Source: Arthrobotrys musiformis
Taxonomy: Eukaryota; Ascomycota; Orbiliomycetes; Orbiliales; Orbiliaceae
Direction of reading: 5' to 3'
DNA length: 64,000 nt
Assembly (NCBI GenBank): GCA_036971715.1
Contig: JAVHJL010000002.1
Span: 3,504,501-3,568,500 of the forward strand
Shown here: positions 22,032 through 32,220 of the stretch, piece after piece
How the letters are laid out: every line of letters starts with the position of its first letter
Numbering within the stretch: the first letter of the stretch is position 1
Translations under genes and position numbers: made by a program
The notes under the pieces: model-generated
Seen by the model: only the letters and a program-made list of their open reading frames with translations
Database searches by the model: none
Told to the model about the DNA's origin: nothing

Positions 22032-24404
22032 ATGGGTGGAGCGACGAGACCCCGCCGTTCGACACGGCAAGAGGAGAAAGAAAAGGAGAAGGAGAAGGAG
22101 AAACAGCCAAGTATGTCTCAGCTTTCCGTCGTACACGTTTCTTTGATAGGAGGTCTCGACCAGTCGCGTCTGAGGCACTTTGCCGTCAAGTCATATCGAG
22201 TCAATGAAGCCAAAGCAAGCCGGGTCGGGATCGGGTTGAAGGAGGGAGAGATGAGTCTGGGAGGGAGGGAGGGAAGAGAACCGCTCCAATGAGTCTGGAT
22301 GTCCTGGTGGACGCTGGATGAAGGGATGAAGGGTTGAAGGGTTCGTCGGTGGGATGACGGGGAGACGTCTTTGTTCACTGAGAGACCGGCCTGGCTGCAC
22401 AACAGCCCGGGAGACTGGCTGGCTGGCCGACTGGGCTGCTGAGCTTGTTGCCCTTCCATCTGCCCCACATCCTCCTTGACACCTCCCATTGCCACTGCAA
22501 ACATCGTCATCATCATCAATCTCATCGTCCTCACACCCTGTCCTCATACCCCATCGAGCATCCTATCATCCGCACTCTTCTTCCTTGCATTGATCTAACA
22601 TCTTGCCCATTGACTAGCTCCCCTCCCGGAATCTCCAAGCAACGACGAGGAAGACGAAGAAGAAGAGGAAGATCCCGCTGAGCAGTCGGACGCCTCTGAG
22701 GAACCAGTAGTAGAACAACCCACAAGACGCCGAGGTAGACCCCCTAGGAAAGCCACTGTCGTCGTCGAGCCTCAGCCCATCGACGACTTCGACGAGACAG
22801 AGACACCAGGACCAGGTTCACCCACCGGAGCAGATTCGCCGTCAAACATGCCACCACGACGCCGAGGCAGAGGAAGACCCTCTAGCTCTGGTATCGGTGG
22901 AAGAACTCGAGGCACCCGCGGTGGGCCCTCTCACACGACCAGTGTCCCCAGTGACAAGTTCGGAAACGAGCAGCAGGTCACCAACAACGAGATAGACCTG
23001 CCCGAAGATCCTTCGGGGGAACTCAAGGTCGACAAAGACGGAAACCTACTCGGCGGCCGCCAATATCGTTGCCGCACATTCACTATGATGAATCGTGGTG
23101 AGCAACTGTACATGTTGTCCACTGAACCTGCCCGCTGCGCTGGATTCCGGGATAGTTATCTCTTCTTTCAGCGACACAAGCAGCTTTACAAAATCATCTG
23201 CAACGACGAAGAGAAGTTCGACCTCATCAAGAGGAATATTATTCCTCATTCGTATAAAGGTCGAGCTATCGGTGTCTGCACCGCCCGCTCTGTCTTCCGT
23301 GAGTTTGGCGCTCGCATGATTGTTGGTGGCAAGAGAGTCACGGACGACTACTACGAACAGGCTGCAAGGATGCGTGGAGACAGAGAAGGCGAGATTGCCG
23401 ACCCAGACGACCGACTCCCGCCACCCGGTGTCCCCTACAATCAAAACCAATACGTCGCTTGGCACGGTGCTAGCTCCGTCTACCACCAGAGCGCCCCTGC
23501 TATCATCGAAACAAAGACTTCGAGTGCCGGAGGCCTTCTCACTGTCACCAACAAAAAGAAAAAGTTAACAGATCACAACTGGATGCTCGAAATCGCCCAG
23601 AACACTGCGTAAGTCCTCCTTGGCCCACTCGGTCAGTAGCAAACCGAGCCAGATAGCTAACCCAGTTATTACAGCGACTACAATAAGCTCCTAGCAAACC
23701 ACCGTGCTCGTACCCTCCCCGGCCTTTACGAGCCACACACAAACCAAATGCACTTCCCAAGCGATTCTTATCCGTCTGCAGCAAAATTCGAGAAGGTTTC
23801 GGATTCCATGCTACCAGTCGAACAATTTTTCGACCCATCGGTACCAGATGAGAAGCGGAAGTATCCCCTCGGAGCCTCTGCTACCGTCGAGGAATATACC
23901 ATCACGCCTGCCGTTACCATGCCTCTCTCTCCTCGCGAATACGCACAAGGCAGGGGTATCATGTCCATCGACCCATCGATTTACGCGGATCAGCCCCCTG
24001 AAATCAGGAAAGCCATTATGGCCCAGGTCGAAGCTGAAAAAGCGCATCTCGCCCAACTTGGGATCAAACTCCTCCCATCCAACTAGTCCCAGTATGGGAC
24101 GCGCCCTTCCTCCAAGTTCAATTCACTCAAATATTCCTTTGCTCAAACTCCTATTCCATTTCCCCGCATCACTTTCCACAACAATTTCGGTCGCGATGAC
24201 CGCGTCTTCACCCGACTTGTCATGTCCCCCATAAATGGATGGCACGAGCTTAATGGAGATTTTGAACCACCTAGAGTTGATGAAAATAGAAAGGATGACG
24301 AAGAAGACAGCTCTTCTGGAGACGAGGCGGAAACTTCTGGGGACGAGGTGGAAGTTAAGACGGAACCCCAAGAGGACGCTGGTGTGACTTCCGATCTCGT
24401 ATAA
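22032..24404 (+). CDS. RSC7: Chromatin-remodelling complex subunit Rsc7/Npl6 (Rsc7/Swp82 family)
   Basis: Subunit of SWI/SNF-type remodellers (RSC/SWI/SNF), nuclear. Exons 22032-22110, 22618-23608 and 23675-24086 give 493 residues up to a TAG at 24084. The first intron is long (507 nt; GTATGT, branch CTAAC, acceptor ACTAG). The N-terminus is basic (EKEKEKEK), then acidic, with an AT-hook (RRRGRPPRK, residues 63-71) and a second GRP motif (112-114). The conserved core begins LPEDPSGELKVDKDGNLLGGRQYRCRTF region and includes ARSVFREFGARMIVGGKRV, DYYEQA and NRGEQLYMLSTEPARC. After the TAG the same frame stays open to 24402 and encodes conserved-looking sequence (FHNNFGRDDRVFTRLVMSPI) plus an acidic tail. 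I therefore give the span to 24404 and treat the TAG as a true early stop, readthrough or a local sequence error. Confidence 0.85.
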
Positions 24405-24974
24405 TCCTCCACACTTCGAAGAACGCCTTCATACACCCTACTTTATTCTTTCACAAGTCTTTTTTTACGCTTCTCTTTCACACCTTTTCCTAAATTATCT
24501 ATCAATTATTCTTCAATTGATTCACACACCCCCTACACGACGGCATGAGGCATGATTCATGAAATCCTTTATTACTCCGAGCGCAGCCCAACCACAAACC
24601 CTAAGGTTGACAGGCTATACCACCTCATCTTACCCTCAAACATGTGTTCCCCCGTTTACCCCCAAATTCATCCTTAGCCTGTAGCTAGTGATTAGCTAAA
24701 CTCGATCCCCTTTTTTTGAAATTACTCAAAAAAAATTAAAAAATTAAAAAAAAAGATATTAAAAGTTTTCGCCTGCTCCATCTACTAAGCGTGAGCCCAG
24801 TATGTCATTACCTACCCCTAGATGCTATATAGATATACAAAATTATGTGACGCCCAAAGGGTTTGGTTAGGTACCAAATCCGCGAAACTCAGGATCCACA
24901 ATATGGCAATTATTTTGTAAAAATGTTACACCCACATGCGTCCTGTCTCCAAGGCAAATAGGCCCTGGTATTTA
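24405..24974. other. Convergent spacer between RSC7 and membrane-protein gene
   Basis: Tail-to-tail 3' regions with A/T-rich tracts (24715-24765 is almost pure A/T). No coding frame is supported. Confidence 0.45.
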
Positions 24975-26114
24975 TTATTTCTGGATTAACTGAACTTGGG
25001 CGACATCGTGGGCGGTAGCGCGCGAGTGCGCTGAGAAAGTAACGACAAAATCCCCGCCTTCGAACTCAATGCTATATGCCGACTTTGTCCACCCTATTGT
25101 TCTCGAAAATCTCGGTGTATCCTGCATTGCTAGAATAACCAATGGCCGGCTTGTAGGTCCGGCGGAGACGTAGAACCATGTGTCCTATATATCAAATGTT
25201 GTTAGGCGACAAAAACTATTTGAGACTCTGGTAGAGGGATTTTGGGGAGTACAAACCGCGTCTCTTTCATAATGACCCCACAGGAACGAAAGTTCCAGGG
25301 TTCCGGGCTGTAGGCCCGTCACCACCTGTGTGAGATTACAGCTCTTCCCACTGCTCAGGTCGTCAGCTGGATTCCTTGCGATGTTATCGTTCCCGGTGGT
25401 CGATTCCTCCAATGGAGAGTACCCTACCGTCGAGGGGTCTGTTTCCGCCCGCCAGCAACCGTCGTCGTTGGTCCATCCGTCGAGCTTGGATTTGAAGTCT
25501 CCGTTTTTGAGGAGCGATGATGAGGAGATCGTATTGTCGAATCCTGGGAATGGGGTCGGGGAGATGCCGGAGATTCCGCTGGCCCCGATGATGGAGTATG
25601 TTGCTGTCGTGGGGTAGGCGTTTTCGGAACCACCTGTGCCTGTCAGGGTGTCGATTTCCGAGACGGTCCCGGTGGAAGTTGGACGGGTTTGACTGCTAGT
25701 TGTCGTTGTGGCTGGAGTGGTAGTGGTATCACCGGGACTAGACGTTCGGGAGGAGCTAGGAGTACTAGTGGATGTTCCAGTATTGCTCGAGTCTGAAGTT
25801 TGCGCCCCAGAACTATTCGAATCGCTGTTGCTGCTTTTACTTTTTAAACCGCCCACTAATCCGCCGACCAGCGCGCCGATGATAATCACTACTACCACTG
25901 CAATAATTATCACCGTTTTCCGGGTGAACGTGAACGTCTTCTTTCCGTCAGTAGCAGCCGGATAGCTGGAGTTAGGCGGTTGGTAGTGGTGGTGTTGTGT
26001 AGTAGAATCCAACATCCCTGCTCCCATCGGTGTCTCATCTTGGATCCCACCGATGGGAGGTTGTGGCGCGAACGGCTGCTGGCCGGCTGCATAGCCGCGA
26101 GGGGAGAGCGTCAT
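24975..26114 (-). CDS. Single-pass membrane protein with Ser/Thr stalk and lectin-like ectodomain
   Basis: Two exons: 26114-25257 and 25184-24975, with intron 25256-25185 (GTTTGT donor, ATATAG acceptor), give 355 residues. There is no N-terminal signal peptide. A cytosolic Pro/Gln-rich head (residues 1-60) precedes a basic flank (TFTRK) and a single membrane segment at 67-90 (VIIIAVVVVIIIGALVGGLVG). A Ser/Thr-rich stalk (91-165), probably O-mannosylated, follows. The ectodomain from about 200 contains LLKNGDFKSKLDGW and a Cys pair (DGCWRAE, GKSCNLTQ), reminiscent of carbohydrate-binding jelly-roll modules. This build resembles fungal wall-stress sensor-like proteins, but no WSC domain is visible. 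The minus-strand TTATATATAA near 26239-26248 may be its TATA box. Function is unknown; the architecture is well supported. Confidence 0.75.
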
Positions 26115-27256
26115 TTTGGGCGGGAAGGAGAAAAGCTGCGACGCTTTATTTCGTCGACCGATTTAATTATCTATGGGACCCCTGAGGAGGGAACGGGGAG
26201 AGGAGGAGAGCGACAGAGGGAATCCCTCCCTCCTTCCATTATATATAAAGGGGATAGGCGATGACAGAGGATTTCCTAACCTCCTGGACCCCGGACGGGT
26301 AAATATCGCCATATCAGATTAGCAAGTTTTTTTTTAAACTCTTGTGGGGATTAATGGGGAAGCTTTATGGCGCCGGCAACTTGGCAAGCCGGAGAGCCGT
26401 GGCTGTCGCATGCATCGGTACTGGGCACGGTTTATCGTACGGATATATGCATCTATATCGATATGCATATTGAACATTGGGCTTCGCTCTTGTCCGTCGA
26501 CTTTGCAACTTCCTCTTTTTTTCGCGGGCCCTGGACGGATTAATGCGGAGAAAGGGAGATGTCAGGCGACTTTTCCCTTACGAATCGTATGAGATCAAGG
26601 GCTCGAGGGGTGGTTCGAATTTCAACGAGGGAGGGAAAAAAAGTGGGTCTCCCATGTCCATTTGTCAACGGTTTGTTCTGGGAATCCTGGATGCCAAGTG
26701 TCGTGAGCGGGATTTGAAGCTTTGGCCAAGATGATACTAGACTATGATTGCATATCCATTTCAATGAAGTCTGACATGCATAACTGTATTTATACCATAT
26801 ATGAAGAGATCTGAGGTGGAGTTTCTAATATAAAATATGTGGTTCGAAAGAATTATAGAAAACCAGTGCAACACACTATTTTGTGGTATTTTGCACATTG
26901 TCGAGGCTCTCGAAGTCGGTAGCAGTACCTCTATAAAGCTTTCCAGACTCCCTAAAGCCGCTGTACCACAGCCAGAATTAAAACATGTAATAGGCTGGAT
27001 TTGCTAGTAAATACCTACGAGTCATAGCTTTGACATATTAGCTAATCTGAACAAAGAATTCTTGTGTTTTGAATATACTTCATATCTCGAACCGTATGCC
27101 CAAATGTTGTCAAAGAAAACCCAGACGGTTAATTAATTAACTCTCGTTCATTGTGAATATAGTAAAGAAGGGTTGCATACATACCTCGAAGACCAACTCC
27201 TGTGACTGAATCCCACTCTACAATTTTTACAATGGACTGAGTGACGTACGTCGGGG
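26115..27256. other. Divergent intergenic region
   Basis: Head-to-head upstream region of the membrane-protein gene (minus) and the acidic hypothetical gene (plus). No coding frame is supported. Confidence 0.45.
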
Positions 27257-27264
27257 TATAAATA
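27257..27264 (+). promoter_or_regulatory. TATA box of acidic hypothetical gene
   Basis: TATAAATA lies about 137 bp upstream of the ATG at 27394. A second TATATAAG at 27353-27360 is too close to the ATG to leave much leader. The first is the better candidate. Confidence 0.45.
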
Positions 27265-27393
27265 CCCTATCCTCCGATAGCGTATCATCCCCTCCCAGTC
27301 CTCTATGTAAACGAATACCCAAACCTAGGATCTCGAACTGTTAACTTAGCAATATATAAGGCCACCCGAGCATTCCTTTCCTATATTAATATT

Positions 27394-28472
27394 ATGGTCA
27401 GAGCGAGTGTAATCACCAGACGTAAACGAAAGCCCATAACACAAATCCCACACGGCTCAGGTTACATATCCGAATCCCACGGCTATGGAAAACCCGATAT
27501 ATACAAGACCGTCAGGTACCCAGCCACCGCATCGCAGCCGGGTCTGGAACCAGGATCGGTGGTGACAGCTTATTATATCGATTATCCGTCTCTTATAGAG
27601 CACCGGTTGGGCCAGGAAGTTCGGCCGCTAGTTGCACGGTGGAGATTTCAAGAGCTCACTTTCAACATCTATGCCAATGTCGACGGGGAGTATGGGATTG
27701 TATCCACCGCGACGGCTGACGAGGATGAGACAGTCGATGAGCTCGTGGATAGCATTATCGGTAGTACAATTCCCGTATTATCCCTTCCCCTCTCCAGAAA
27801 CGATCGTAATCAAGGGGTTGATATGCGGGCATCGGGCTGACTCGGCTCCGTGCATATCGTAGTTCGTATGCACGACCTGTCGGATTCCGGAAATACTCTA
27901 GATATCCTCCCGCGCAGGGAAGGGTTTTCATTCGACTTGCAATACGAAGGGGTTTCGCTTTTCCAACGGATAAATAACGACAATAGATGGTTCGGACAGC
28001 GGATACAGCTGGGCGAGCTTTTCCGCCGTGAGCCTCTGGGTGTATACGATTTAGTTTGGAAGGTTTGTGGCTTTAGTTTTCTGCGGAGGCTGTGGAAATG
28101 CATCATATGAGTCTATGCTAGAGTGCATATAGACTGGATGATACCACCGCGAGACCAGATGATACTGACTGAGAATATCGATCCTAGGAGTATGATGCCC
28201 AAGGCCGAGAATGCAATAATACTTTTCATGAAGGGACATTATACCCTATAATCGACCTTACAGACGAGCCCGATACCGAAGAGGAAGAAGAGGAGGAAGA
28301 AGGGGAGGAAGAAGAGGAGGAGGAGGAGGAGGAAGAGGAGGAAGAGTATGAAGAGTATGAAGAGGACCAAATTATCGAAGACGACGAAGACGACGATGGT
28401 AGTGAAGACTATGAAGACAGTGAAAACGAAGATAATCAAGATGAAGAATCAAACACAGAAAAGACCGGCTAG
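27394..28472 (+). CDS. Hypothetical multi-exon protein with extremely acidic C-terminus
   Basis: Not recognised. One frame is open from 27394 to about 28250 apart from two TGA codons, and both fall inside plausible introns whose lengths keep the frame. The model is 27394-27805, 27863-28039, 28112-28189, 28264-28472 (291 residues). Intron 1 (57 nt, GTAATC donor, GGCTGAC branch, CGTAG acceptor) is good. Introns 2 and 3 (GTGTAT; GTATGA with TTACAG) are weaker. The N-terminal half is mixed alpha/beta (PGSVVTAYYIDYPSL, VARWRFQELTFNIYANV). The last exon begins NEPDTEEEE and is almost entirely Glu/Asp, with Asp/Ser/Tyr variation past the simple repeat (DDEDDDGSEDYEDSENED), ending EKTG. Acidic tails of this kind occur in histone-binding and ribosome-biogenesis proteins, but nothing else points there. 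A decaying pseudogene is the alternative. Confidence 0.5.
28266..28350 (+). repeat. GAA/GAG trinucleotide repeat within acidic exon
   Basis: Purine-only GAA/GAG tract encoding a run of Glu interrupted once by Gly and then by Tyr pairs. Tracts like this vary in length between strains and could change the tail length of the protein. Confidence 0.8.
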
Positions 28473-28551
28473 AAAAATCATTCAATACCCCTTTCCCAGT
28501 AATCCAACCAATACAAAGATGAAACCAACAAAATAATATCAGAAACTTCCA

Positions 28552-29542
28552 TCAGGCTTTCGTGAACCGCCACCACACGTCCGACGTTCCTACCATTGCC
28601 AGGGCGCCAGAACTGTCCCTCCCCACCGGCTTTAATGAACTACCATCCTTCATTTTCATCCGGAATCCATGATTCTCTAGCTTTGACACTTGAAACATCT
28701 CACTGTACTGCAAGGTCCGGGCCGAACAACGTAGGTGAGCCGGGGAGGGCCAAGGACTATACCCAAGGAAGAGGGTCGTATAACCCGGATCGACGGTAAA
28801 TGCGAGCCAACCCTCTGCTTCGTGGCAGTTCCATTTCTGAGTCCTAAGTTGCTTGTTATATTCTGCCATCACGACTCCCTCGTTTCCATTGTAGGTGAGT
28901 GCCATGGAAGAATTTGCTTCGGTGATGATGTACACCAATCCTGGCAGTGGGACATCCTCACCACTTAGACCGACTTTCTGAAATGGTTCTGGAGGTGGCG
29001 GTGGCGGCGGCGGTGGTACCACGGGCCGCAATGAGTTAGTAGGAGAAGGAGAAGGGGAATGAGAATGAGAAGGACTTGGGATAACGGCTATAGTAAAATA
29101 ACGAGTTAGTTATCATACGTATAGCCCATTTTACTATCCCAGCAGAGTGGTGCATATGGGGTAATAATAGCACAAGACCACCAATAACCATATAAAAAGT
29201 GTCTAAAGCAAAGACTGTCGAGAGCTACTTACGAGCGGGAACGGGCGACTCACCAGTCGCCCCATTCCATGCCAAGATTACACTTGGAAGAGCAATGAAA
29301 GCCGTGATGATGACTACGGCAGAAGTTATCCACGCGACTTGGAGGAAAGCAAAGAACGCGCATCTGCAACACTCTTTGGGAAGGGGACCAGTGCGAGAGG
29401 CATTGGTGACTACAGGCGGCGGGGGATCCCAAACACTACTGTACGAAGGAGGTGCACTCCCTGAGGACAGAAGAGAGGCGGTTTCTGGATTCCGTCTCGT
29501 CGGTGTCGACCAAGTCGGCTGCCCGTAATTATTCCTACTCAT
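28552..29542 (-). CDS. Membrane-anchored beta-trefoil-like protein (copy A), 281 residues
   Basis: Two exons: 29542-29233 and 29087-28552, joined over a 144-nt intron (GTAAGT to CTATAG). There is a cytosolic Pro/Ser-rich head with a juxtamembrane Cys cluster (ECCRC, residues 57-61, possibly palmitoylated), then one membrane segment (62-92, FFAFLQVAWITSAVVIITAF). A Ser-Pro/His linker and a poly-Pro stretch follow. The ectodomain (about 150-281) contains YIITEANSSMALTY, TQKWNC with a ricin-type QxW motif, EGWLAF, FLGYSPWPSPAHLRC and a closing DVWWRFTKA. The same order of motifs occurs in the adjacent gene, so the two are tandem paralogues. The fold assignment (beta-trefoil, possibly sugar-binding) is an inference from the QxW motif and Gly-Trp spacing. 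It is convergent with the acidic gene, with only 79 bp between stop codons. Confidence 0.75.
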
Positions 29543-29888
29543 TTTCAGGGACAGCGACGCCCGATATATCAGGCACGAGTGTGGTTGTTTTTGAGGATAT
29601 GGAGGCAGCTTTCGGAAGGCCGAAAGTTGTGATGACGGAAAATGTGAAGCCCCGCCGCGTAGCCGCCAGATTTGCTGTGGTACGAGGTTATAGGTACCAG
29701 CACACTGCAACAACAAGAAAACAGCAGTTTCAGGCACGATTTGGCCTGATTCTCAGACATATAAGAACACCACATGGCATCATGATATCAGAACACCACT
29801 TTTTATCAATAATCTCAAATATCTCACAATACACTAGGAGGGCATTTATATTCCCACATCATGGCCACATCAGGAAAACACGGACATC
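29543..29888. other. Spacer between tandem beta-trefoil-like genes
   Basis: 346 bp serving as 3' flank of copy B and promoter of copy A. No gene is seen. Confidence 0.45.
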
Positions 29889-30890
29889 TCAAAAGTGAAA
29901 AAGACTAAAAAACTCTTCTATCGGGCTTTTTGGCGGCGGCGGCGGCGGCCTCGAGAAAACCCCTGTGACAGCATTATAAAATAACACGCAGCACCCCCAA
30001 AGTCCCGCGAGCAGCATATCACGCATCGCAAGCAACATATCACACACCCCCAGCAGTATCTCATGACCTGGATTCCAGTCCTGGACTTTCGTAAACCTGA
30101 ACCAGACATCCGGCCCTCCACGGCTAACCCTCGATAGCTTTTCTCCATCCCAACCGACCGGCTCCAGTCCAAACCCGTTTCTGAGCAGCAGTTGGAACCC
30201 ACCGCCAGGACGACTCCTTGCATCGAATTGTTCGTTGAAATTGGCAGCCCGGGCGTTGCACTGGAGTGTAGCGGAAGATGGCCAGGATCGGTAGCCTAGA
30301 TAAGCCGGCGATGCGCGACCGGTTGCGATATGAGCGAATGAAAGCCAACCGTCCGACTCGTAGCAATACCATATTTGGTTGACGTCATGTTTGCTATACC
30401 AGGCCATTTTGACATCCCCGCCAACGGTCCCAAAGGAGCCATCCGTGTACGTGAGGGCTCTCATCGAACTCTTTTCGGTGATGATATATGCTGAACCCGG
30501 CCAAGGTGAATCGGTGCCGGTTAACCCGCCTTCTCTAAATTTATGCCAATTGCTTTCTTCGATGAAATATGAAAGGATTGGAGAGCTGAAAATCGCGAGC
30601 AAAGAAAGGAGAATGGGGGTTATTCTCCAAATGCGACGGAGGGTTTTACAAGAAGAACATTTGTGAGTTTGAGTAGTTTGATTTGGATTTGGATTTGGAT
30701 TTGGATTTGGAATAGGATCTGGAATGGGGTCCGTACGGCGTCTTTGTGCATTTCGGCGAGAACTGGAACTTCCAATCAACGTTTCTGCTTCGCTGAGCGA
30801 GCTAGTCGGTGTGTAGATTGTGGAATCGGTTGCAGTTGAGTAGGACCGCGACCTGGAGCTGCCATTTTCAGACCAGGCAGTCGAATCCAT
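29889..30890 (-). CDS. Membrane-anchored beta-trefoil-like protein (copy B), 333 residues
   Basis: Single-exon paralogue of the neighbouring gene. The cytosolic head is Ser-rich, with an Arg cluster (RRNAQRRR) and a Pro-Asn repeat (residues 60-70) encoded by a hexanucleotide microsatellite. A CxxC pair (CSSC, 78-81) precedes the membrane segment at about 90-110 (TPILLSLLAIFSSPILSYF). The ectodomain at 130-270 shares AYIITEKSSMRALTY, NQIWYC (QxW), DGWLSF, YLGYRSWPSSATLQC and DVWFRFTKV with copy A. Unlike copy A it continues into a second hydrophobic stretch (ILLGVCDMLLAMRDMLLAGL) and a poly-Pro plus acidic tail, so its C-terminus could re-enter the membrane. No characterised family is recognised. 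Confidence 0.75.
   Translation of the reverse strand: MDSTAWSENGSSRSRSYSTATDSTIYTPTSSLSEAETLIGSSSSRRNAQRRRTDPIPDPIPNPNPNPNPNQTTQTHKCSSCKTLRRIWRITPILLSLLAIFSSPILSYFIEESNWHKFREGGLTGTDSPWPGSAYIITEKSSMRALTYTDGSFGTVGGDVKMAWYSKHDVNQIWYCYESDGWLSFAHIATGRASPAYLGYRSWPSSATLQCNARAANFNEQFDARSRPGGGFQLLLRNGFGLEPVGWDGEKLSRVSRGGPDVWFRFTKVQDWNPGHEILLGVCDMLLAMRDMLLAGLWGCCVLFYNAVTGVFSRPPPPPPKSPIEEFFSLFHF
30681..30710. repeat. ATTTGG hexanucleotide x5 inside copy B
   Basis: Five perfect ATTTGG units followed by degenerate units to about 30728. On the minus strand they encode alternating Asn-Pro. The unit keeps frame, so expansion or contraction would lengthen or shorten the cytosolic linker without breaking the gene. 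Confidence 0.9.
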
Positions 30891-32220
30891 GGATAACCAA
30901 AATTATACCAATAGCAATACTGTGGAAGGAGGTGCGGAATTGAGGAGGCGATAGTGGTCGATGTTGGTTGTGGTTTGGTGATCCCAATTTCCAGTCAATG
31001 GCGACGCTTCGGCACCCGCGCTCAAATGATGCCTGAAGTTGAATTTCTGGATACGCGCGTACCAATACTAGTGGGACATGTATGGTGCACGTACGACTCG
31101 AAATCCGATTTAGCGTCTTCTCCGGATGCGGGGCGTACAACATGAAATGTATGTACATTCACCTGTGCCTCGCATGCGCATATACAACTAGGCATAAAAA
31201 GGCATGTTTGGGCTGGCTCCATATTGTCAAATGCTAATACCCACAGACACGCACCCAGTTGAAGGCATACGACATTGTGCCTATACACCAATACTCGCGG
31301 CTACTTCCAGGGTGTATCAATTACTTGAGTCGTAGTAAAAGCAGGCTCGCGTGCCCGCCCAACAGCCTCGACACCTGTCCATGACATATGTCGATATTCA
31401 AGAGCCTTGTGCTCGGAAGCAGAAATGCAACATGCAACGCATTTTAGTATCCTAACCGCAGTGCTGTCTCCTTGAACCCAGCAGTGCTGACTGGTATGTT
31501 GCGTCCTACTATCGTGGGAAGATATCTGGTTCTTGACCCACGAGGTAAAGGCGCCGGGGTACATGGCAGCGAGGAATGGACTCGATTCATTGATACCACG
31601 CATGACAAGTATAATTAACTCGCTGCGACAAAGCCTGGCCTAGGCCACATGCACATGCTCATGATTGAGGCCGGTAGGACATAGCCCTCTGACTGTCCAA
31701 CTTGAATCGGTGTCTATAACCCAGTAAGTACATACTTGACTAGAGATAGGAAAGGAGCACTCTTACGGGAACATGCCATATGCCGGATTGGGTATTTGAC
31801 ATCAAGATATCCTCGGGCTCGATCGATTGAATGTAGAGAGCCGGGGCCTTAAGTACTCGGGAGGGGCTTTTGGACCCGGTGTGTTGTTGGAGACGTTTGG
31901 TGTGGTGGTTTGTTTGACTACATCCGCCAAAATTGTGTTGTGGAAGACTCATCGTGCCAAGCCAGATTTAGACGGAGCAGTTCGAACCTTCGTTCAACCG
32001 CACTTCGACTTGCTCATCCGCTCATCGCACCGACCACCAACCATCAACATCATCACCAACCATCACCAACAATCACCAACAGAAAAACATCGCTGGGAAC
32101 AGCCAATCGACGGGATACGCCGTTCTAGAGCTCGCATATCCCTTCTATTAGCTGTCAATACGCCTTCAAGAACCGACTCTTGCTCTCTCATTGCCCCTCC
32201 ATCAATCAACCAAACCAACC
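30891..32220. other. Divergent intergenic region between copy B and BRF1
   Basis: Upstream region of both genes, with CACCAAC/ATCACCAAC-type repeats at 32030-32085 just ahead of BRF1. Short overlapping frames on both strands (for example 31301-31603 minus) show no motifs. Confidence 0.45.

Noticed and set aside
28239..28439. Hydrophobic Phe/Leu-rich minus-strand frame that would look like a membrane peptide
   Set aside because: It is the reverse complement of the GAA/GAG acidic exon; the hydrophobicity is a by-product of the repeat.
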